A stretch of DNA of 64,000 nucleotides, taken from NCBI RefSeq assembly GCF_000012365.1, contig NC_007650.1, forward strand, positions 2,790,001 through 2,854,000, given 5' to 3'. Made by a program: the position numbers and the translations under genes. Shown here in pieces: positions 8,582-18,235 of the stretch. The DNA is from Burkholderia thailandensis E264 (lineage in GTDB: Bacteria > Pseudomonadota > Gammaproteobacteria > Burkholderiales > Burkholderiaceae). The notes under the pieces were generated by a model. The model was not told where the DNA came from and searched no databases. It saw only the letters and a list, made by a program, of their open reading frames with translations. Positions within the stretch are counted from its first letter, which is position 1, and each line of letters opens with the position of its first letter.

Positions 8582-10120
8582 CTATAGCCGCATCTCTCCC
8601 GTGATCCCGTCCGCATGCGGCGCGTGCCGCCCGCCGCAGCCGAAGAACGGCGCGCCGCAAGGGCTCGTGCGCATCCCGTCGGCAAGCGACGTCCAGCGCA
8701 GGTCGGCCGGGTCGGCGGCCATCCAGCCGCCCGCTTTCGCGATCAGCACGCAATCTGCGATCGCATCGAAATCCGCCCGAAAATGGACGGAACTCTTGTT
8801 GACCAGAATCTTCATCGTCTCGGGCGCGATGCCCGCGATCCGATAGAAGCTCCGGTCGGTCATCTGCACGCGCGCCGACGTGACGACGACGCGCACGTCG
8901 CCGATCCGCAGGCACGCGGTCGGGCCGAGCTCGAACGTCGCGCCCCTGAGCATCGGGCCGTTGCAATGGCAGCGGCCGTTCGACAGCGACTCGACGCGAA
9001 ACGTCCCGGTGAACGGCAGCCCGCTGTCCGCGCCGAGCGTGATCTCGACCGACGCGCCGAGCCCCGCCGCATGCGCGGCGCACGCGGCGGCCGGATCGAA
9101 GAAGAGCCCGAGCGCCGCGTCGGGCGCGCGGTGCCTGACGAGCGCGCGCAACAGCCCGGTCGTGTTCGAGCCGCCGCCCGCGCCCGGATTGTCCTGCGTG
9201 TCGGCGATCACGACCGGCTTGCGCGCGCGGCGCGCGATCCGGATCGCTTCCGTCACCGCATCGTCCGCCGACATGAAGGGCACCGACCACTGCGCCTCGG
9301 CCGACACGACGTGCTCGTACAGCGCGTCGACCGCGCGCGCGAGCTGGACGGGGTCCGCGCCGTAGCCCCAGATCGTCGGCCCGCATTCGGGGAAGTCCGC
9401 GGCCGGAAAGCCGGGCGCGAACGACAGCGAACGCACGCTGCCCGTCTCCAGCCGCTCGAGCAGCCTGAACAGGCTCTTCGAAGGCTCGAGCGACGTGCAC
9501 ATCGCGTTCACCGGAATCAGGAACGGCACGCGCCGCGCGCTGCTGAAATGGCGGTGGCGGCCACGCCTGCCGAGCAGCGCGTCGAGCAGCGCGACCGCGC
9601 GGCGCCCGGTCTCCGCCATGTCGACGTGCGGATACGTGCGATACGTGACGAGCCCGTCCGCGCTGTCGAGCATCTGCTGCGTGACGTTCGCGTGCAGATC
9701 GAGCGACGCGACGATCGGCACGCGCGCGCCCACCGTCTCGCGCAGCCGGCGCAGCAGCTCGCCTTCGCCGTCGTCGTAGCGCTCCGTCGCCATCGCGCCG
9801 TGCAAGTCGACATAGATGCCGTCCGCATCGCGCCGCTTCGCGGCATCGACGATCTCGCCCGCGATCCGCTCGAACGCGACCGAATCGACGCGGCCCGACG
9901 GCGTCGCGTCGGCCCAGGTGGCGGGCAGCGCGACGTGGCCGGCATCGTCGAGCGCCGCGAGCGCGCCCGCCACGGGCAGGTTCATGCCCTTGAGCCGGCC
10001 GATCTCGGCGCCGCGCGACAGCGGATAGCGGCCGCCGTCCGCCGCGAAGCTCGCGTAGGTCGCCTTGCTCGGTGCGAACGTGTTCGACTCGTGCCGGAAT
10101 CCGGCGACCAGGATCTTCAT
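8582..10120 (-). CDS. M81-family metallopeptidase (MlrC-like)
   Basis: 512 aa, full length for the microcystinase C (MlrC) family. N-terminal M81 domain starts KILVAGFRHESNTFAPSKAT; metal-binding candidates include HESN, DLHGAM and SLDLHANVT with downstream TYPHVDMAETGRRA. The C-terminal MlrC domain contains ADTQDNPGAGGGSNTT. Family members cleave linear peptides or amidated substrates in the cytoplasm. The gene overlaps the upstream MFS transporter by ATGA, so both are translated together: import followed by hydrolysis is the likely logic (inference). Confidence 0.88.
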   Translation of the reverse strand: MKILVAGFRHESNTFAPSKATYASFAADGGRYPLSRGAEIGRLKGMNLPVAGALAALDDAGHVALPATWADATPSGRVDSVAFERIAGEIVDAAKRRDADGIYVDLHGAMATERYDDGEGELLRRLRETVGARVPIVASLDLHANVTQQMLDSADGLVTYRTYPHVDMAETGRRAVALLDALLGRRGRHRHFSSARRVPFLIPVNAMCTSLEPSKSLFRLLERLETGSVRSLSFAPGFPAADFPECGPTIWGYGADPVQLARAVDALYEHVVSAEAQWSVPFMSADDAVTEAIRIARRARKPVVIADTQDNPGAGGGSNTTGLLRALVRHRAPDAALGLFFDPAAACAAHAAGLGASVEITLGADSGLPFTGTFRVESLSNGRCHCNGPMLRGATFELGPTACLRIGDVRVVVTSARVQMTDRSFYRIAGIAPETMKILVNKSSVHFRADFDAIADCVLIAKAGGWMAADPADLRWTSLADGMRTSPCGAPFFGCGGRHAPHADGITGEMRL

Positions 10121-11424
10121 GATGCGGCGGCGCTCCATTTGTTCGCGTCGGCGCGGTTCGCGAGCAGCACGATCGCACCCGAGACGAACAGCCCGACCAT
10201 CACCATCAGCCCGGCCTGCAGGCTGCCCGTTGCGGTCTTGATCCAGCCGATGATCGTCGGGCTCACGAAGCCGCCGAACAGGCCGATCGAATTGATGAGC
10301 GCGATGCCGCCCGCGGCGACGTCGCCCTTCAGGTAATCGGCGGGAATCGCCCAGAACACCGCATACGACGAATACATCAGCGCGGTCGCCGCGACGAGCG
10401 CGACCATCGCGACGACGAACCGGTCGCCCGCGAGCACGGTGCCCGCGAGCGCGGCCGCGCTCAGCAGCAGCGCGATCGCGCTGTGCCGGCGCCGCTCGCC
10501 GCGCTTGTCGGACAGCCAGCCGATCACCTGCATCGCGACGATCGCCGCGAGATACGGCAGCGCGCTCAGCGCGCCGATGTGCAGCAGGTTCTTCACGCCC
10601 GCGCCGCGCAGGAGCGTCGGCAGCCAGAAGCTGACCGCGTACAGGCCGCAGATGATCGCGAAATAGGAAAACGCCATCGCATAGATTCGTGGATCTTTCA
10701 GGACCTCGCGAAACGCGGTGTGCCGGCTCGCCGCGCGCGGCGCCGAGGCGAGTTCGCTCAGCAGGATCGCCTTCTCGCTCTCGCTCAGCCACTTCGCGTC
10801 GGCCGGCCGCTCGCTCAGCGTGAAGAACAGCATGACGCCGAGCAGCACCGCGGGCAATCCCTCGAGCAGGAACAGCCACTGCCAGCCGGCCAGACCATGG
10901 GCGCCCGCGAGCTGCGTCATGATGAGCGTCGATACCGGCCCGCCGATCACCGCGCCCACCGGCCCCGCGCACAACAGCATCGCCATCGCGCGCGCCATGC
11001 GCGCCTGCGGATACCAGCGGGTCAGACAGAACAGCATGCCGGGGCTGAAACCCGCCTCGAACACGCCGAGCAGAAAACGCAAAACGTAGAACGTCGTCAC
11101 GTCGGTGGCGAACATCATCGCGGCCGACGTCAAGCCCCACAACACCATGATGCGGCTCAGCGTGAGCCGCGCGCCGATGCGGGTCAGCCACAGATTGCTC
11201 GGCACCTCGAACACCATGTAGCCGAGAAAGAAGATTCCGGCGCCCAGGCCATACACGGCCTCGCTCCATCCGAGGTCCGTCTGCATCGCGAGCTTCGCGA
11301 AACTGATGTTGATGCGATCGATGTAGGCCGTGATGTAACAGACTGCGAGAAACCCGAGGATGCGGATGTCGACCTTTCGATAGATTCGCGAGCGCGCGTT
11401 TCCGGAAGCGTTCTGTTCTCTCAT
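10117..11424 (-). CDS. MFS transporter, anion:cation symporter family
   Basis: 435 aa, 12 predicted membrane helices. The signature CYITAYIDRINISFAKLAMQ and GYMVFEVPSNLWLTRIGAR are typical of the ACS (phthalate/tartrate/glucarate) family; R-x-x-x-G-x-x-x-A motifs occur in DVTTFYVLRFLLGVFEAGF. Stop codon overlaps the start of the M81 gene by ATGA. Divergent from a LysR-type gene 128 bp away, which probably regulates it. Substrate likely a small organic anion or a peptide-like acid hydrolysed by the M81 partner. Confidence 0.88.
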   Translation of the reverse strand: MREQNASGNARSRIYRKVDIRILGFLAVCYITAYIDRINISFAKLAMQTDLGWSEAVYGLGAGIFFLGYMVFEVPSNLWLTRIGARLTLSRIMVLWGLTSAAMMFATDVTTFYVLRFLLGVFEAGFSPGMLFCLTRWYPQARMARAMAMLLCAGPVGAVIGGPVSTLIMTQLAGAHGLAGWQWLFLLEGLPAVLLGVMLFFTLSERPADAKWLSESEKAILLSELASAPRAASRHTAFREVLKDPRIYAMAFSYFAIICGLYAVSFWLPTLLRGAGVKNLLHIGALSALPYLAAIVAMQVIGWLSDKRGERRRHSAIALLLSAAALAGTVLAGDRFVVAMVALVAATALMYSSYAVFWAIPADYLKGDVAAGGIALINSIGLFGGFVSPTIIGWIKTATGSLQAGLMVMVGLFVSGAIVLLANRADANKWSAAAS

Positions 11425-11552
11425 ATGGCCCGTTTTGGAATCTGCGTGCGCGTACTCCTGCGCTCATTTGTCGTGGCCATTATCTCCATACTGTATGATC
11501 CCAGTGACAGCAACTTTGGTGTACAGCCGTTGCTTTGCAGAGCAACAAGCGT
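11425..11552. promoter_or_regulatory. Divergent promoter region with short palindromes
   Basis: Intergenic region between the divergent MFS and LysR genes. It contains CATACTGTATG (about 11489-11499), an 11-bp palindrome around one central base, followed by a GTGTACAGC half-palindrome. LysR regulators usually bind T-N11-A sites in such regions, so these are operator candidates only. Confidence 0.4.
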
Positions 11553-12467
11553 ATGGATCAATCGTTTCAAGTCAACCTCAACCGCCTTCGCTACTTCCAC
11601 GCGATCCTCGAGCACGGATCGATCCGCGCGGCGGCTGAACGGCTGAACACCGCGCCGTCCGTCGTCAGCCGGCAATTGCAGCTGCTCGAGAGTGAAATCG
11701 GCGCGCCGCTGTTCGAGCGCCGCCAGCACGGCATGATCGCGACCGAAGCCGCGACGCTGCTCGTCGAATACACGCACGCGTGCCGAATCGGATTAGAGCA
11801 GTTCCACGAATCGCTTCACGGCGAATTGCGCGGGCGCGTCGAAATCGCATTGACGGTCGGTTATGTCGAAGACCTGATGGATTCCGTCGTCACCGAGTTT
11901 TTGCATCGGCATCCGCACGTGGCGGTTGAATTGAACGTGCGCACCGCGGATGGCGTCGTAGATGACGTATTACGCAAACGTGCGCATATCGGCCTCACGT
12001 ACAATCCGTCGCTGCCGCCCGAAATTCGCGAATGCCTGAGCGTCGCGCATCCGACCTTTCTCGCGGTCGCGCCCGCTCATCCGCTCGTCAAGCGCGGCGG
12101 GCCGCTCGAATTGCGCGACGCGGTGCGCTATCCGCTCGCGCTGATGCCCGCGCCGTATTTCGGCGTCGGGCAGATCGTGCACACCGTCGCGCACGCGGAG
12201 AACATTCCGCTCGCGCCGCGGCTCGTCACGAACTCGGTGCCCGCGATGCGGCGATTCGTGCGCTCGGGCAACGGCGTCGCGTTTCTCACGCGTCTGTTGA
12301 TCGAGGACGATCTCCAACGCGGCGAGATCGTCGCGCTGCGCATGCGCAATCCGCTGTTCAACTCGCCTTGCGGCAAGGTGCTCGTGCACAACGAGCGCGC
12401 ATTGCCGCGTGCGGCCAACGAGATCCTCGCGCGAATCGTGAGGGATTTGCCGTCGTTCAAGTCTTGA
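11553..12467 (+). CDS. LysR-family transcriptional regulator
   Basis: 304 aa. N-terminal HTH_1 domain (LNRLRYFHAILEHGSIRAAAERL and SVVSRQLQLLE segments) and a periplasmic-binding-like effector domain (RGRVEIALTVGYVEDLMDSV). ATG at 11553 preferred over a TTG 18 bp upstream because it matches family N-termini. Divergently transcribed from the MFS/M81 pair, the classical arrangement for a LysR activator of its neighbour. Inducer unknown. Confidence 0.9.
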   Translation: MDQSFQVNLNRLRYFHAILEHGSIRAAAERLNTAPSVVSRQLQLLESEIGAPLFERRQHGMIATEAATLLVEYTHACRIGLEQFHESLHGELRGRVEIALTVGYVEDLMDSVVTEFLHRHPHVAVELNVRTADGVVDDVLRKRAHIGLTYNPSLPPEIRECLSVAHPTFLAVAPAHPLVKRGGPLELRDAVRYPLALMPAPYFGVGQIVHTVAHAENIPLAPRLVTNSVPAMRRFVRSGNGVAFLTRLLIEDDLQRGEIVALRMRNPLFNSPCGKVLVHNERALPRAANEILARIVRDLPSFKS

Positions 12468-12795
12468 AGCGGCGCGCCGCCCGTGCGGCGCGTTCCCGGC
12501 GCTCCGACGGATTGCTTCCATTCCCGATGCATTTCCATTCCGCCGCGTCGATCGCCTATCGACCGGAAGCGATTCGTTGCAATGTCCGGAAAAACGACGC
12601 GCGCTCTTCCGCGAGTCGACACGCGCGCGCATCGGATGACGAACGTCTTCGGCGCACTCAGCGGCGGTCGCGTTGCACATCGCGCATCAGGCTTTCACAT
12701 GCTGGACGGCATCGTCCGCTTGCCGGCGTATCGCGTCGAAGCGCGAAAGCGGAACGCGCGAGCCGCCGGCGACACACTGCGCGCGGCCCGCAGCG
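12468..12795. other. 328-bp gene-free region
   Basis: Lies between the convergent LysR gene and the 708-aa gene. No coding potential or clear terminator; base composition is slightly less GC-rich than the neighbouring core genes. Confidence 0.4.
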
Positions 12796-14922
12796 CTATT
12801 CGTGCATGAACACGAGCGGCTTCGCGCCCACTTCCAGGCACGCGTGCATGAACCCGCTCAGCAGCCAGAACATCTGCAGCACCGAAGGCTGCGCCTTACC
12901 CGTCTTGATCTTCGCGAGCTCGCCTTCCACGGCCTTCTTCGAATAGTTCGGCACGACGATCGCCACTTCGTAGACCGCATGCGGATCGGCCGCCGCGGCA
13001 TCGAAGCGCTTCTTGATGTCGGCCTTGGCCGGCAGTTTCCCCAGGCGCCGCAGGCGATCGATACTGCTACTGGACGGCAGCGCGCACGTCTTCGACACCC
13101 ACGTGTCGTACCGCCCGGAAAATTCCGGGTCGCTCGTGGAAATGCGCAGCCTCGCCAGATTCTTGATCGCCTGCCCGACGACTTCCTCCAGATCCGAGGC
13201 GCTGAGCGACGGACTCGTCTGTACCGCGACCGTCGGGCTGACGTGAGAAGGCAACGCCTTCTTCGCCTTTCTGGCCTTCCTTGCTTCTTCCGACTCGATC
13301 TTCTGCACCTTCGCGTGCATCCAGCGGATGCGCGGCGCGGCGCTGTCCAGCTCGATATAGTCTGCCCATTCGACGGTCGAGTCGTCGCAGATCAGCGCCG
13401 AATGGCGAAGGGCGAGCGCGCTGTCGGTCTCGATCACGTGAAAGCAGCTTTGCGTCTGAAACGACGTCGATAGTCGATGCGTCTCGCCTTTCTCCGAATG
13501 CACGCCGCCGAGTGCGCGAACGCCGCGAAAAATGCCCGCGAGCTGCTTGGTCGCGAGCGTCAGGCTATCGCTTCCGTAAGCGCCTTCCGAGCAGAACAGC
13601 GCGCGCCCGCCGTCGAACACGGCCCGGAACGCGCGGCTCTGGTTCAGGATCTCGTCCAGCCGGCGGCGCTGCGCATCCTTCGCCGTCCCCACGTAACCCA
13701 GCGCCGACGGCAATATGACCTTGCAGGTTCGGCTGCCGACTTTCAGCTTGACGCGATCGGTCGGCTTCAAGCCCGGGATCGACGGCGTACTCGAGGGGTA
13801 GAACGCCTCGGAAAAAGGCTTGCTCCGGTCGATCGGCGCGCCGCTGCCGTCGAGCCCCTGTCCGTCGATGACGAATGTGTCGCTGACGGCATCGAGCGCG
13901 TCGTCGAGCGTTTTCCAGGTATCGGGCGCGCCTCTTCCGGCCACCCAGGCGAGGCCCGTGAGCTTCGCATATTCGCCGATCGCCTCGGCGAACGCGCGCC
14001 GCTCGATCAGCACGCTCGACGGCGTCTTGTCGAGCAGGCGCGCGATCGGCTGCGCGAATTGCGAGAGAAACGCCGAAGACGTCTCGCTCGCCGTGCTCGA
14101 CCGGCTGAATCCGACCGCGCGCTCCGCTGCCCAGTGGATCACCTTGTCGAGCGGCAAGCGCGACGTTCCGGCGCGCACGCGCTGCCGATGCGGCGACACG
14201 TCGAAGCGCCGCACGCCGCCGCCGTGCGGCACCGCGAGCGTCATCGAACCGGCGATGGTCCGATGCAGGCCGAGGCTCGACGTCGCCGCGCCGACGTCGT
14301 ACGCGTCGATCGTCTTGCGCCGGATCTCGCCGCGCGACGCCGCCATCATTCGCATGCTCATGCGCTCGATGCGCGTCGCGTCGGGCTGCACGAACGGCTC
14401 GATGAACGCCGGCGGCCCGATTTCGACGCACCGCTCGCGCAAGCCGTGGTCGAGCGGATCGTCCGACAGTTCGCGATAGAGGTACAGGTAAGCATCGGTG
14501 TCGCCATCACGAACGGGTTGCAGATTCAACTCCAGAAGCAATACGTGCGCGAAGCGCGCTTCCGCCACGTCCGCGTCCGGCGCGAGGAGCGGGGATCTGA
14601 GAAACGACCGCGTGAGCGACGACAGCGTCACGCCAACCGTGACGCCGTCTATTTGCAAATCGGCGCGTTTCTCGCGGATACAGCGCACGCTGACCGGCTC
14701 GAACGCATGCACCGCCGCTTCGTTTCGCTCGGCGAACTTCGCCGTTTGCGCATCCAGCGCCGCCTCGATGCCGTTGAACGCGCCGGTCACGCACGGCTTG
14801 TCCAGCGCGCGCTCGAGCACATAAAACTGCCCAGAACACGGCAGCCTGATGCACGCCCCGATGTTGGACGGCGACAGGGCCGTCGCCGTCGCGCCTTTTT
14901 CATTCTTGTCCGTTTTTTTCAT
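12796..14922 (-). CDS. 708-aa protein of unknown family with putative nuclease-like C-terminal motif
   Basis: I do not recognise a named family. N-terminus MKKTDKNEKG is lysine-rich and the gene is noticeably less GC-rich than its neighbours, suggesting transfer. Residues 440-540 contain ALFCSEGAYGSDSLTLATKQ, then ICDDSTVEWADYIELD (511-526) and RIRWMHAKVQ (531-540), then after a charged lysine/arginine spacer (541-560) SLSASDLEEVVGQAIKNL (572-589). The order E-x-x-D, hydrophobic-H-x-K, then V-x-x-Q-A-x-K-x-L resembles restriction-endonuclease-fold active sites seen in sporadically distributed defence proteins (e.g. TIGR04141/DUF6119-like layout). Single gene with long flanking non-coding DNA and no partner. 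A defence nuclease is my inference; other DNA- or RNA-processing roles are possible. Confidence 0.6.
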   Translation of the reverse strand: MKKTDKNEKGATATALSPSNIGACIRLPCSGQFYVLERALDKPCVTGAFNGIEAALDAQTAKFAERNEAAVHAFEPVSVRCIREKRADLQIDGVTVGVTLSSLTRSFLRSPLLAPDADVAEARFAHVLLLELNLQPVRDGDTDAYLYLYRELSDDPLDHGLRERCVEIGPPAFIEPFVQPDATRIERMSMRMMAASRGEIRRKTIDAYDVGAATSSLGLHRTIAGSMTLAVPHGGGVRRFDVSPHRQRVRAGTSRLPLDKVIHWAAERAVGFSRSSTASETSSAFLSQFAQPIARLLDKTPSSVLIERRAFAEAIGEYAKLTGLAWVAGRGAPDTWKTLDDALDAVSDTFVIDGQGLDGSGAPIDRSKPFSEAFYPSSTPSIPGLKPTDRVKLKVGSRTCKVILPSALGYVGTAKDAQRRRLDEILNQSRAFRAVFDGGRALFCSEGAYGSDSLTLATKQLAGIFRGVRALGGVHSEKGETHRLSTSFQTQSCFHVIETDSALALRHSALICDDSTVEWADYIELDSAAPRIRWMHAKVQKIESEEARKARKAKKALPSHVSPTVAVQTSPSLSASDLEEVVGQAIKNLARLRISTSDPEFSGRYDTWVSKTCALPSSSSIDRLRRLGKLPAKADIKKRFDAAAADPHAVYEVAIVVPNYSKKAVEGELAKIKTGKAQPSVLQMFWLLSGFMHACLEVGAKPLVFMHE

Positions 14923-15615
14923 CCCCGTTCACCCGTGCCTGTTCGCCCATACGGGCCCATGCCGCGCGGCTCGGTCATGTCTATTTCTTCTCGGGGTTCG
15001 AACCGGCAAAATCGCCGCGTCTCGTTTCCCTATATCCAAACCGCGTCAAAACCGATTCACCGGAATTATCGTCGATTCATCCGTTCACGCATTTCCGCTG
15101 CATCAAAATGTTCGGTCGTTTCCGCCATGCGCGCGTTGCCGACGAATCCGCGCCCACCGCAGCGATCGGTCATGCGTAAGCGCCACGTAAACGGCGGGAT
15201 GAATGAAGCGGGCATTTTCGTCGCGGACGTTGTTTGAATCGTGCGTCGATATGGATATTCGACTCGACAAAATCAACGCCGCACACGATTGATCCGATTT
15301 CCAATACGGTTTGTGCAAATGCCGGCGCGAGCCATATATTGAAAGCCGGGGCGCCGCCGCGCTGTTGCCCGGAGGCCCAAGCCGAGGGCCGACAGGAACG
15401 CCGGTGCTCGCCGTTTCGATTCGAGGCCGCCCGCCTCGGGAAGGCGTAAGCGATGCGGATATTCGATGCGATCGCCCTGCTGCTCTCGCGCGTCGCCGCC
15501 AGGCGGACGCGCTCCGTTCATTCCGCCGGTTCGCCCGGCTTCGCGCGCGCGGCGCGGCGGACATGCGCCGCGCGCCGCGCGCGCGAAGCCGGCGGCGTCA
15601 AGCTGTGAGCGCGCG
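14923..15615. other. 693-bp gene-free, AT-richer region
   Basis: Upstream of both the 708-aa gene (minus) and the DUF3175 gene (plus). The part at about 14960-15330 is distinctly less GC-rich than the window average, in keeping with horizontally acquired DNA around the 708-aa gene. No credible ORF, repeat end or attachment site was found. Confidence 0.4.
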
Positions 15616-15993
15616 ATGGCTGCCCGCAACACACCCGCCCGCAAGCAGGCCCCGCACAAGACCGCGCACCGGCCGCCCGCGTCCGGCCGCAAGCGTGCCC
15701 GCGTCGCGCAGGAAAAGTCCGGCCGCTACTGGTCGAACGACGTGACGGAGCACAGCAACGCGCTCGACCTCGAACCCGACGTCTTCAAGTCCGACGACCC
15801 GGAAGCGATCGCGCAATCGCTGAAGCGCTCCGCGCTCGAGAGCACGCGGCGCAAGGCGAATCCGTTCCAGTCGGCGATGTCGATGCTCAATTTTTACGTG
15901 AACCGTGCGGGCCGGAATCTTCCGAAAGCGCGCCGGATGACGCTCGAGCGCGCGAAGCAGAAGCTGCGCGAAGCATTCGGACGCAAACCCTGA
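15616..15993 (+). CDS. DUF3175-family protein
   Basis: 125 aa. Lysine/arginine-rich N-terminus (ARKQAPHKTAHRP) then the DUF3175 core: GRYWSNDVTEHSNALDLEPD, SDDPEAIAQSLKRSALESTR, NPFQSAMSMLNFYVNRAGRN and a basic C-terminus. Found in many proteobacteria; function unknown, the basic character suggests nucleic-acid association (inference). Start at 15616 gives the usual family length; upstream in-frame sequence is low-complexity. Confidence 0.85.
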   Translation: MAARNTPARKQAPHKTAHRPPASGRKRARVAQEKSGRYWSNDVTEHSNALDLEPDVFKSDDPEAIAQSLKRSALESTRRKANPFQSAMSMLNFYVNRAGRNLPKARRMTLERAKQKLREAFGRKP

Positions 15994-16394
15994 CGCGCGC
16001 CGCGCGTTACGCGGGCACGCCGTCCGCGCGCGCCTCGCGCGGCCAGACGCGATGCCCGGACAGCGCGTCGAAGCGCTTCGCGCCCCCCGGTCGACATCCG
16101 CCGCGTGCCCGACGCACGCGCCGTCGCCCTGCTTGGGCAGGCGCGCGGCATCACGGCCGGGTTGAGCGCAACGGTCCATTCGTTGCGCGCCCGCCGCGCC
16201 GCCGAGCGGCGGACCGATCGAGAAAGGCGACGACGATATCGTGCAGGTGCTGCAACAGCCATTGCGCCGCGTCCGCTTTCCGCTTCAGGGTCCGCTCGCG
16301 GCAAGGTCGAAGGCCGAAGACAAAGCACCGAGCGCCCGCGCCGAACGCCAATCCGCCCTGGGCCCTCGGGCTCCGGCCCGTTGCGTCCGCGCCG
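15994..16394. other. 401-bp gene-free region
   Basis: Between the convergent DUF3175 and MipA-like genes. No coding likelihood, no clear terminator with a T-run. Confidence 0.4.
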
Positions 16395-17291
16395 CTAGAA
16401 CTGGTAGTTGATCGATACGTCGACGACCGCGTTCGTCGAACGCTGCGTGAGCGGGCTGCGTGCGGCGCTGCCGACGAGCTGCTCCACCGCGCCGTCGGCC
16501 GTCACGAACCAGTGCTTCGTGACGAACCACACGAGCGTCACGCCGCCGCCGAACGATTTCACGCCCGCGCTCGGCGCGTAGCGCGGATGCCTGGAGCGCG
16601 CGGCCTGCGCATCGTTCACGCCGAACCAGCTGTTCATGTAGCGCGAATCGGCGAACGTGACGGCCGGCCCCGCGAACCAGTAGAACGTCTCCGAGCTGCC
16701 GGGCAGCGGCATGTAGGCGGCGAGATCGGCAACCCAGCCGTTCGCGCCGCCGACACTGCGCCGCACGTCCGCGCGCAACACGAGCGGGAACGCGCGCGAG
16801 ATCACGTAATCGGCCGACAGCTTGATCACCGCCGCCGGATTGATGTTGCCGATGCCCGTCAGATGGCCGCGATCATCGGCCTCGCGGCGGCCGAGGTCGT
16901 AGCCCGCCGCGAGCGTCGCGCGCCAGTTCGGCCCGCGCAGTACGTTGACGCCGATCCCCTCGCCCGTCGACACGAACCATAGGTCGCGATAGCGGACATC
17001 GAACGTCGGCCCGGCCATCGGCCGGTACTGGTTCGAGCCGTCGTAGCGCGGCTGCAGCGTCGCGGCCGCGCCGACCGAGATCTGCCATGTCTGCGGGCTC
17101 GGATTGAAGAGCTTGTCGAGCGGCACGCCGGCCGAATACTGCCATTCGGAGAGCGGCGATGGTGTCTGCGCGTGGGCGGATACGGCCGCCGCGCACGCCG
17201 CGCAGACGATGCCGCGCGCGACGCGCCTGCGCGCGGCCACGCCGCTCGCAGCGGCGGCTCCCAGGACCGGAACGGCTCGTGCGTCGCTCAT
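16395..17291 (-). CDS. MipA/OmpV-family outer-membrane protein
   Basis: 298 aa. A long basic N-terminus leads to a signal peptide ending VSAHAQ. The mature part alternates aromatic strands typical of the MipA/OmpV beta-barrel family: WQISVGAAATLQPRYDGSNQ, YRDLWFVSTGEGIGVNVLR, AGYDLGRREADDRGHLTGIG, and ends VVDVSINYQF with the C-terminal phenylalanine of outer-membrane barrels. MipA family members act as scaffolds for murein synthesis/hydrolysis or as drug-influencing porin-like proteins. Monocistronic. Confidence 0.88.
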   Translation of the reverse strand: MSDARAVPVLGAAAASGVAARRRVARGIVCAACAAAVSAHAQTPSPLSEWQYSAGVPLDKLFNPSPQTWQISVGAAATLQPRYDGSNQYRPMAGPTFDVRYRDLWFVSTGEGIGVNVLRGPNWRATLAAGYDLGRREADDRGHLTGIGNINPAAVIKLSADYVISRAFPLVLRADVRRSVGGANGWVADLAAYMPLPGSSETFYWFAGPAVTFADSRYMNSWFGVNDAQAARSRHPRYAPSAGVKSFGGGVTLVWFVTKHWFVTADGAVEQLVGSAARSPLTQRSTNAVVDVSINYQF

Positions 17292-17590
17292 CTGCTGTCC
17301 TCTTTGTTCGTTTTGTTGTCGGCGCCGCGCGCATTCGCGCGAATGACGCGCGTGGCCGGCACGCGGCGAAGCGATGCCGCCGTCCGGCCCGCCATCCAGT
17401 GTGCACGCATACGGCCCGTTATGCGAGCCCCCGCGCGCGGTGCACGGCAGGCGGCATCAATGATCGCCGCCAGACGCGCTCGGCGCGGGCGGCGCGCCGT
17501 TGCCGTCGGACGGCGTGATGGCGGCCGGAGCGGGCTCGATTGCGCACCATGCGCCGCTACACGTCCCGACTGCATCCGCCGCGCATTCGC

Positions 17591-18235
17591 TCACACATCG
17601 CGCTCGATTCGGTCTGCAAGCAGATGCAGCGCGCGCGAGACCTGTCGCCCGAAGTAGTTCGGCCGCTCGCGCTCATACGCGCGCAACAGCATCGTGCACT
17701 CGCGTTCCGCCCAGCGCCAGTGCGGCCCCTGCTTCGCGAACGCCGAATGATCCCGCAGCTCGGCGGGCACCGTGTGCTCGTCGTCCCATCCCCACCAGTA
17801 AGTCCCGCGCGAGCCGGTGAACGGCACACCGATCATGCTCGCGACCATCGCGTCATGACGCATCGTAAAGTCGATGACCTCGGTTCGCGTGCGCCCGTCG
17901 GCATCGGTGTGACGCGCCTCGATCCAGCAGTGATAGCGCGCGAGCTGCGACAGATGCCTGGCTGCCCTGCGCCGTTCGCGCGTCGAGCAAAGCACGAATA
18001 GGTTGCCGCCGCCGAAATCCATCACTTCGCCGCCCGCGACGGGCCGGTACCGCGCGCCGGTCAGCATGCTCAGCACGCGCGCGCCGACGATCGCGTAATC
18101 GGCGCAGCGCATGTAGCCGTTCTTCGTCGTCGCCTCGGACACACTGCGGTGCACGACTTCGTCGATGACGGGGTGCAGCGCCGCGTGGATCGGCGCGGCG
18201 AGGATCGGGGGGCTCGTCTCGGGTTCGTGTTGCAT
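17591..18235 (-). CDS. Putative transglutaminase/cysteine-protease-fold protein (DUF2026-like)
   Basis: 214 aa, start MQHEPETSPPILAAPIHAAL. A Cys-His-Asp triad in the right order is visible: MRCADYAIVGARVLSML (Cys near residue 45 on a helix), RYHCWIEARHT (His) and RTEVIDFTMRH (Asp). This is the arrangement of transglutaminase-like/papain-fold enzymes and resembles DUF2026. The GYMRC...G-G-E-V-M-D-F segments support a single compact domain. No neighbouring partner suggests a function; the fold assignment is inference from the triad. Confidence 0.6.
   Translation of the reverse strand: MQHEPETSPPILAAPIHAALHPVIDEVVHRSVSEATTKNGYMRCADYAIVGARVLSMLTGARYRPVAGGEVMDFGGGNLFVLCSTRERRRAARHLSQLARYHCWIEARHTDADGRTRTEVIDFTMRHDAMVASMIGVPFTGSRGTYWWGWDDEHTVPAELRDHSAFAKQGPHWRWAERECTMLLRAYERERPNYFGRQVSRALHLLADRIERDV

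Noticed and set aside
12032..12946. 304-codon plus-strand frame over the LysR 3' end
   Set aside because: Arginine-rich shadow frame overlapping the LysR gene; no family likeness.
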